10,891 nucleotides of DNA from Candidatus Cloacimonadota bacterium (GTDB lineage Bacteria; Cloacimonadota; Cloacimonadia; Cloacimonadales; WRIO01). The position numbers were made by a program, and so were the translations under genes. The notes beneath the pieces are model-generated. The model searched no databases. It had not been told where the DNA came from and worked only from the letters and a program-made list of their open reading frames with translations. Shown here piece after piece: positions 7,568 through 10,891 of this stretch. Numbering within the stretch: the stretch's first letter is position 1; the number at the start of each line of letters is the position of its first letter. The DNA lies in NCBI GenBank assembly GCA_017998585.1, contig JAGOCT010000030.1:1-10891 (forward strand), in the 5' to 3' direction.

Positions 7568-7635
7568 GGTATGTAAAGTAAGATTCCCGTAGTAATGATC
7601 GCCTCCCTGATCCGTAGGGATTTGCGAAGCGAAGT

Positions 7636-7654
7636 GCCGTAAATCCGAAAAAGA
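7636..7654. repeat. 19-bp exact repeat, copy 1
   Basis: gccgtaaatccgaaaaaga here is repeated exactly at 7721-7739. It lies between the two CGCAAAGAA blocks, and the second copy follows the second block, so block and 19-mer may be parts of one larger repeat module. Confidence 0.85.
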
Positions 7655-7667
7655 TAAAGAAGTCATC

Positions 7668-7715
7668 CTGATCAGTGTTTTTTCTCGCAAAGAACGCAAA
7701 GAACGCAAAGAAGAG
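7668..7715. repeat. CGCAAAGAA repeat block, copy 2
   Basis: Second copy of the block at 7519-7567, with three perfect CGCAAAGAA units at 7686-7694, 7695-7703 and 7704-7712. Confidence 0.88.
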
Positions 7716-7720
7716 CTTAC

Positions 7721-7739
7721 GCCGTAAATCCGAAAAAGA
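7721..7739. repeat. 19-bp exact repeat, copy 2
   Basis: Exact second copy of 7636-7654. It lies 23 bases downstream (in minus-strand sense) of the stop of the last operon gene, in its 3' untranslated region. Confidence 0.85.
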
Positions 7740-7762
7740 ATGAATTGTGTTTTAAAAATCAT

Positions 7763-8608
7763 TCAGGGGAGAATGATGACAGACGCTTGATCATCTCCCA
7801 GACTGTTATCATAGCCAAAGGTACATCTGAACAGCTTTTTCCCTAAATTTTTGCTTTTTTCCTGATGATATTTTAAGTTTATCCGTTCGCCTGCATTATG
7901 ATTTTCAGGATGCCACAGATGGACAGGATAATCATTATAAAAGGGATTGATCCCTTTAATCCCTGAAAAATACAATCTTCTGCCGAAGTCATCATCTTCA
8001 TTTCCCCAGCCTATATAATTTTCATCATAACCGTTTATGCGAATATAATCTTCCCGAAAGATGCCGGCAACACCCCCTCGGAACTTGGTTCCCGATTTTT
8101 TCAGATGAAGGAAATGACATAGACGCTTAAAAAGGTCTTTCTTAAATTGTTTTTTTACTCGTTTGCATTGTTGTTGGGTAATAACGGATTCGTATTCACC
8201 ATGAGAGATAAGTGTTTCGTCCATCAGAATAGCTTGCGCCTGAGTAGTTCTGACAGGCCAAGCCACTACAAAATAGCCTTTTTTGGCATGATCAATCATC
8301 GTTTTTAAAAAATGACGGGTATAGACTAAATCCTGATCCAGGAAAATCAGGAAATCTCCTGAAGCATATCTGACACCGTTATTGCGGCATCTGGCAAGTC
8401 TGAACCCTTTATCTGCCTGGGTCACATATTTTACCGGACATGAAAGCTGTGGCTTAAATTCATTTAGAATACTAAGCATATCTTCTGAAGATCCATCATC
8501 TGCAATAATCAATTCCTCAATTGTAACACTCTGATGACAGAGAGAAATCAGGGATTTTCTGAGAAAATCAGGTCTGTTGTAGGTATTGATAATGATACTT
8601 GTTTTCAT
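7763..8608 (-). CDS. GT-A glycosyltransferase, GT2 with GT7-like C-terminal motif
   Basis: The enzyme (281 residues) is predicted to transfer a sugar from a nucleotide-sugar donor onto a growing surface glycan at the cytoplasmic face of the membrane; no membrane segment is visible. The N-terminal GT2 fold starts TSIIINTYNRPDFL (3-16) and has ADDGS at 36-40 and the metal-binding DQD at 91-93. The C-terminal part has FRGGVAGIFREDY (176-188), INGYDENY (191-198), GWGNEDDDFGRRL (200-212) and HLWHP (230-234). That order closely follows the galactosyltransferase C-terminal domain of beta-1,4-galactosyltransferases and bacterial chondroitin-type polymerases. The donor cannot be read from sequence; Gal or GalNAc is a reasonable guess. 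It starts three bases after the stop of the preceding gene, with no clear ribosome site, which suggests translational coupling. It is the last gene of the operon seen. Confidence 0.92.
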   Translation of the reverse strand: MKTSIIINTYNRPDFLRKSLISLCHQSVTIEELIIADDGSSEDMLSILNEFKPQLSCPVKYVTQADKGFRLARCRNNGVRYASGDFLIFLDQDLVYTRHFLKTMIDHAKKGYFVVAWPVRTTQAQAILMDETLISHGEYESVITQQQCKRVKKQFKKDLFKRLCHFLHLKKSGTKFRGGVAGIFREDYIRINGYDENYIGWGNEDDDFGRRLYFSGIKGINPFYNDYPVHLWHPENHNAGERINLKYHQEKSKNLGKKLFRCTFGYDNSLGDDQASVIILP

Positions 8609-8611
8609 GAA

Positions 8612-9826
8612 TCAACGTCTTTTAATCTCATTAAGCAAATCACTCAGACTTTTATTTAAAGATTCCTTAAAAAAGAATTCTTTCATCTGTTGACGATGTT
8701 TCTGAAACTGATCATGATCGAAGTGATCCATTGATGCTAACAATTCATTGAAATGATAACATTTACAACCAGGAGTGACTTCTTCATAATCATAGTATAT
8801 CCCGCGCATATCACTGATGTACGAATGTTTGTCAAAACAGAAGAAGATAATCGGTTTATCGAGCAGGAGGTAATCAATATAAATGGAAGAATAATCGGTA
8901 ATCAGGCAATCTGTAAAAGTTAAGAATGGATAAATGTCTGTTGCACTATTTAAAAATCGAATATGAGAAAAATCTTCAAAACGGGTATGGAGATTTTGGT
9001 GCATCTTGACCAGCAGAATATCATTTCTTTGGCTTAAAAATTCATTCCACTGTTCGAAGTCAATATGAGCTTCTTTTAAAAAGTCTTTTTTCCCATCACG
9101 AAAAGTAGGTAACCAGATAAATACTTTTTCGAATTGAGTGAGTTCATCAAGAAGTTTGACTTCATATTCGGATTCAAATTGGTAGATCAGCTCTCTGAGA
9201 ATTTTTTTATCAGTATTCAAAATTGTATTTCTGGGGAGTGGGGCATAGGTGAGATGTTGGTCATTTAAACGAAATGCAGATTTGAAGGTACGGGCTGTTT
9301 CTCTGGAGCTGACAGTTAGCAAATCAGGTCGTTTATACAAAGCCGGAAAGCTAATTTTTTTGAAAAGATAAGTTAAGAAATTAAACTGATACTTCCAGGC
9401 ATTAGCCCCTTTTTGAATGTCAAATTCAATACGTTTTAAGGCAAGTCCATGCCACAGATTGACATAGACAGCGCGAAAAGAATACCAGTAGCCGGTATCT
9501 GTCAGATTGGTATTGGTGATATGATACTTTGCCTTTTTCATGAACGAAACAGCCTGACGGCTTTTTTGATAGTAAGCTTCAAATCCCATTTGATTGAGCT
9601 TTTCGCTCATTTCCTGACTGCGTGAAATCCAGATTGCACGTATCTCCGGATGATGTGCTTTGATATACAAATAAAGATATTTGCTGTTGTCAGAAAATCC
9701 TTTGTTGTAAGTGCCAAAACACCATAAATTGGGGTCTCTCTTTACGAATCCATTTAAATAATATGCTATAAAACGATATGAGAGAAAAAGGTTTTTTATG
9801 ATTTTTTCGATATGCTTTAATTTCAT
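8612..9826 (-). CDS. CDP-glycerol/polyol-phosphate transferase family protein (TagB/TagF-like)
   Basis: This 404-residue protein matches the CDP-glycerol:poly(glycerophosphate) glycerophosphotransferase family. These enzymes move glycerol-phosphate or ribitol-phosphate from a CDP donor onto teichoic acids, capsules or O-antigens, usually at the inner membrane face. Visible landmarks in order are LWCFGTYNKGFSDNSKYL (34-51), NLWHGLALKRI (123-133), LLTVSSRE (169-176), LPRN (197-200), WLPTFRDG (238-245), KMHQN (274-278) and TDYSSIYIDYLLLDKPIIFF (310-329). WHG, PTFRD, K-x-H and TDYSS are the family's usual active-site signatures. The N-terminal 30 residues are basic and aromatic and may touch the membrane. 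The length is close to single-domain TagB-type members and too short for a fused GT. Donor and acceptor are unknown. AGAGGA lies about 14 bases before the ATG, rather far, so initiation may be weak. A 95-base gap separates it from the gene before. Confidence 0.92.
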   Translation of the reverse strand: MKLKHIEKIIKNLFLSYRFIAYYLNGFVKRDPNLWCFGTYNKGFSDNSKYLYLYIKAHHPEIRAIWISRSQEMSEKLNQMGFEAYYQKSRQAVSFMKKAKYHITNTNLTDTGYWYSFRAVYVNLWHGLALKRIEFDIQKGANAWKYQFNFLTYLFKKISFPALYKRPDLLTVSSRETARTFKSAFRLNDQHLTYAPLPRNTILNTDKKILRELIYQFESEYEVKLLDELTQFEKVFIWLPTFRDGKKDFLKEAHIDFEQWNEFLSQRNDILLVKMHQNLHTRFEDFSHIRFLNSATDIYPFLTFTDCLITDYSSIYIDYLLLDKPIIFFCFDKHSYISDMRGIYYDYEEVTPGCKCYHFNELLASMDHFDHDQFQKHRQQMKEFFFKESLNKSLSDLLNEIKRR

Positions 9827-9862
9827 AATGACTAGAATCGTCCTCTGGCTATATGTTTGTGT

Positions 9863-9887
9863 TGTAGCCGAAGCTAACAGCTTGCGA
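9863..9887. repeat. Intergenic hairpin family member within the operon
   Basis: TTGTAG (9862-9867 region) is followed by AAGCT (9871-9875), loop AAC and AGCTT (9879-9883), then GCGAAG. It is a degraded copy of the family seen at 7072-7090. It occupies the 95-base gap between two co-directional polysaccharide genes, where it could stabilise or attenuate the transcript. Confidence 0.6.
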
Positions 9888-9921
9888 AGATTTGTCAGGC
9901 AGTTTGCTTGACCAGGCGAAT

Positions 9922-10755
9922 TTAATCTGTAACAGGTACATCAGATTCTTTTTCCAGCATGACAATTTCATTGATCTGGTACATTTGCTTAAATAATCCA
10001 GCGTAATACTCAACGCGGTCTTTACGGAATTTTTTATAGAGACTGTTTTTGGGTCTGAGGTGATGAATACTGACTGAGTCTGTTTCTGGTGAGATTAAGC
10101 CATGATTCATCGCTTTGATAAAGAAAGCGGAATGTTCGACTGTTTTTAATTCATCATCCCAGCGTAATTCCTTAATCTTATCAGTTTTTGCAATGAAGAA
10201 ATTGACGACCATATCATAGAATTTCAAATCGTCTTTGATTTTATAAGGTTTTTTTAGTTTGTAAAGTACCTGATTGTCAATATTCATACGACAGGCGCAA
10301 TCCACCTTCTTTTTCCCTCTGTTATAGACAGAACCAGCCAGGATATCGATCTCAGGATACTTTTCAATCAGATGGACAAAGCGTTCAATCTTTGTATGGC
10401 GGGTAAAAACGTAATCATCGTCCAGCAGGATAAAGTAAGGGGTTTTCGTATGACTGAGCAGGTAATTTCTGCCAAAACTGGCTCCCTGATCGAAGTCAAG
10501 GCGAAAATAGGTGAGATTGAATGGATAAGATTTGTCAGGAAGAGAAGGTTGCTCGCTGTCATCTGCAATTAAGATGTTTACATCTTTTCCTAAAAAACCA
10601 TAGTGTAAATCGATGGAATCCAATGCTTTTTTTAATGCTTCTGGTCTTTCAAAGGTCTTGATGAAAAAAGTCAGTTTTCTGAAATCCTGTCTAAGCTGTT
10701 CAAGTTGAGAACCGTATTGATGCTTGAGCCAATAATGATACAGCGTTTTTAACAT
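9922..10755 (-). CDS. Glycosyltransferase resembling GT12 beta-1,4-GalNAc transferases
   Basis: Numbered from the start chosen here, this is a 277-residue GT-A enzyme. Its core begins at LTFFIKTFERPEAL (28-41). It has ILIADDS (61-67), ASFGRNYLL (92-100), the metal site LDDDYVFT (111-118), VVNFFIAKTDKI (183-194), EHSAFF (207-212) and SIHH (229-232). As I remember animal B4GALNT1 (GM2 synthase), it has the same landmarks in the same order: LIADDS, GRN, DDDFVFT, VVNFFLARTDKV, AHLEFF and VDH. GalNAc transfer is therefore plausible but unproven. A longer open frame runs up to an ATG at 10824, but the first part overlaps the tail of another gene, whereas the ATG at 10755 has AAAAGG six bases upstream and follows that gene's stop by 10 bases. 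Two cysteines at 153 and 155 are unusual. No membrane segment is visible. Confidence 0.88.
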   Translation of the reverse strand: MLKTLYHYWLKHQYGSQLEQLRQDFRKLTFFIKTFERPEALKKALDSIDLHYGFLGKDVNILIADDSEQPSLPDKSYPFNLTYFRLDFDQGASFGRNYLLSHTKTPYFILLDDDYVFTRHTKIERFVHLIEKYPEIDILAGSVYNRGKKKVDCACRMNIDNQVLYKLKKPYKIKDDLKFYDMVVNFFIAKTDKIKELRWDDELKTVEHSAFFIKAMNHGLISPETDSVSIHHLRPKNSLYKKFRKDRVEYYAGLFKQMYQINEIVMLEKESDVPVTD

Positions 10756-10761
10756 GATAAG

Positions 10762-10767
10762 CCTTTT
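10762..10767 (-). promoter_or_regulatory. Ribosome binding site deciding the GT12-like start
   Basis: On the minus strand AAAAGG lies six bases before the ATG at 10755 and overlaps the TAA stop (10768-10766) of the gene before. The upstream alternative ATG at 10824 has no such site, so this supports the shorter protein and coupled translation. Confidence 0.65.
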
Positions 10768-10891
10768 AACTGACAGCCCAGTAATGAATGACTGTAAAAG
10801 CAATTGATACCGCAATCCAGGCATTGTATTCTGTATGGTGAATCCAGTGCTTGAATGACCATTTACACCATAAACGGCTGATTTTGAATTG
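10766..10891 (-). CDS. C-terminal end of a membrane protein (partial, 5' end outside the window)
   Basis: Forty-one codons are open from the window edge to TAA at 10768-10766. The peptide starts FKISRLWCKWSFKHWIHH and ends with the hydrophobic stretch AWIAVSIAFTVIHYWAVS, which looks like a last transmembrane helix preceded by a basic, Trp- and His-rich loop. This composition suits a real membrane protein better than the alternative frame. It ends 10 bases before the GT12-like gene, so it belongs to the same operon. In such clusters a flippase, polymerase or acyltransferase would be usual, but the fragment is too short to choose and I do not recognise it. Confidence 0.6.
   Translation of the reverse strand, partial: QFKISRLWCKWSFKHWIHHTEYNAWIAVSIAFTVIHYWAVS

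Larger units (their letters stand above)
7055..7762. other. Gene-free 700-bp repeat region between convergent genes
   Basis: No credible gene is seen here. The stretch separates the plus-strand exported protein from the 3' end of the minus-strand polysaccharide operon. It is filled by a duplicated 178-bp segment, GC-rich structured elements and two CGCAAAGAA blocks, listed separately. The minus-strand open frame at 7523-7762 is made mainly of these repeats (its translation cycles through Ser-Leu-Arg) and is not a plausible protein. Confidence 0.85.

Noticed and set aside
7523..7762. Minus-strand protein-coding gene of 79 residues
   Set aside because: It is formed largely by the CGCAAAGAA blocks, with Ser-Leu-Arg cycling and no ribosome site or domain.
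7055..7762. Insertion sequence or integron
   Set aside because: There is no transposase or integrase frame, no terminal inverted repeats with target duplication, and the repeats are short non-coding modules.
10756..10824. Extra 23 N-terminal residues on the GT12-like enzyme
   Set aside because: They overlap the tail of the upstream membrane protein gene, there is no ribosome site before the ATG at 10824, and a good one precedes the ATG at 10755.

Overview
The window is AT-rich bacterial DNA. It most resembles a member of the Cloacimonadota or a neighbouring Fibrobacterota/Bacteroidota-like lineage. Two things point there: a secreted protein ending in a type IX secretion sorting domain with the YPNPFNPST signature, and gene spacers full of short palindromic and CGCAAAGAA-type repeats. 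The phylum is an inference from style, not a proven assignment.

Layout. Bases 1-174 are a tandem array of a 63-bp unit, probably cut by the window edge, followed by an apparently gene-free leader to 409. A plus-strand pair follows: a 96-residue two-CxxC (zinc-ribbon-like) protein (410-700), then, 28 bases on, a full-length eukaryote-like (type 2) isoleucyl-tRNA synthetase (729-3881). A 248-bp spacer with a perfect 11-bp hairpin leads to a 960-residue exported repeat protein with a T9SS sorting tail (4130-7012), closed by a strong intrinsic terminator. Bases 7055-7762 hold no gene and are almost entirely repeats: a 178-bp segment present twice 218 bp apart, GC-rich structured elements, and two copies of a CGCAAAGAA block.

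From 7763 to the right edge everything is on the minus strand and reads as the end of a surface-polysaccharide operon. In transcription order it holds the C-terminal tail of a membrane protein (10891-10766), a GT-A glycosyltransferase resembling animal beta-1,4-GalNAc transferases of family GT12 (10755-9922), a CDP-glycerol/polyol-phosphate transferase family protein (9826-8612), and a GT2 enzyme with a GT7-like GWGNEDDD motif (8608-7763). Together they suggest a phosphate-containing, possibly Gal/GalNAc-rich capsule, O-antigen or teichoic-like polymer.

The items most worth a second look are: the swapped GIHH signature in the isoleucyl-tRNA synthetase; the GT12-like enzyme and its neighbours; a dispersed hairpin family (six sites) whose stem shows compensatory changes around a conserved 3-base loop; and the small zinc-ribbon gene placed just before ileS. 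No new defence system, CRISPR array, tRNA, rRNA or transposase was found.
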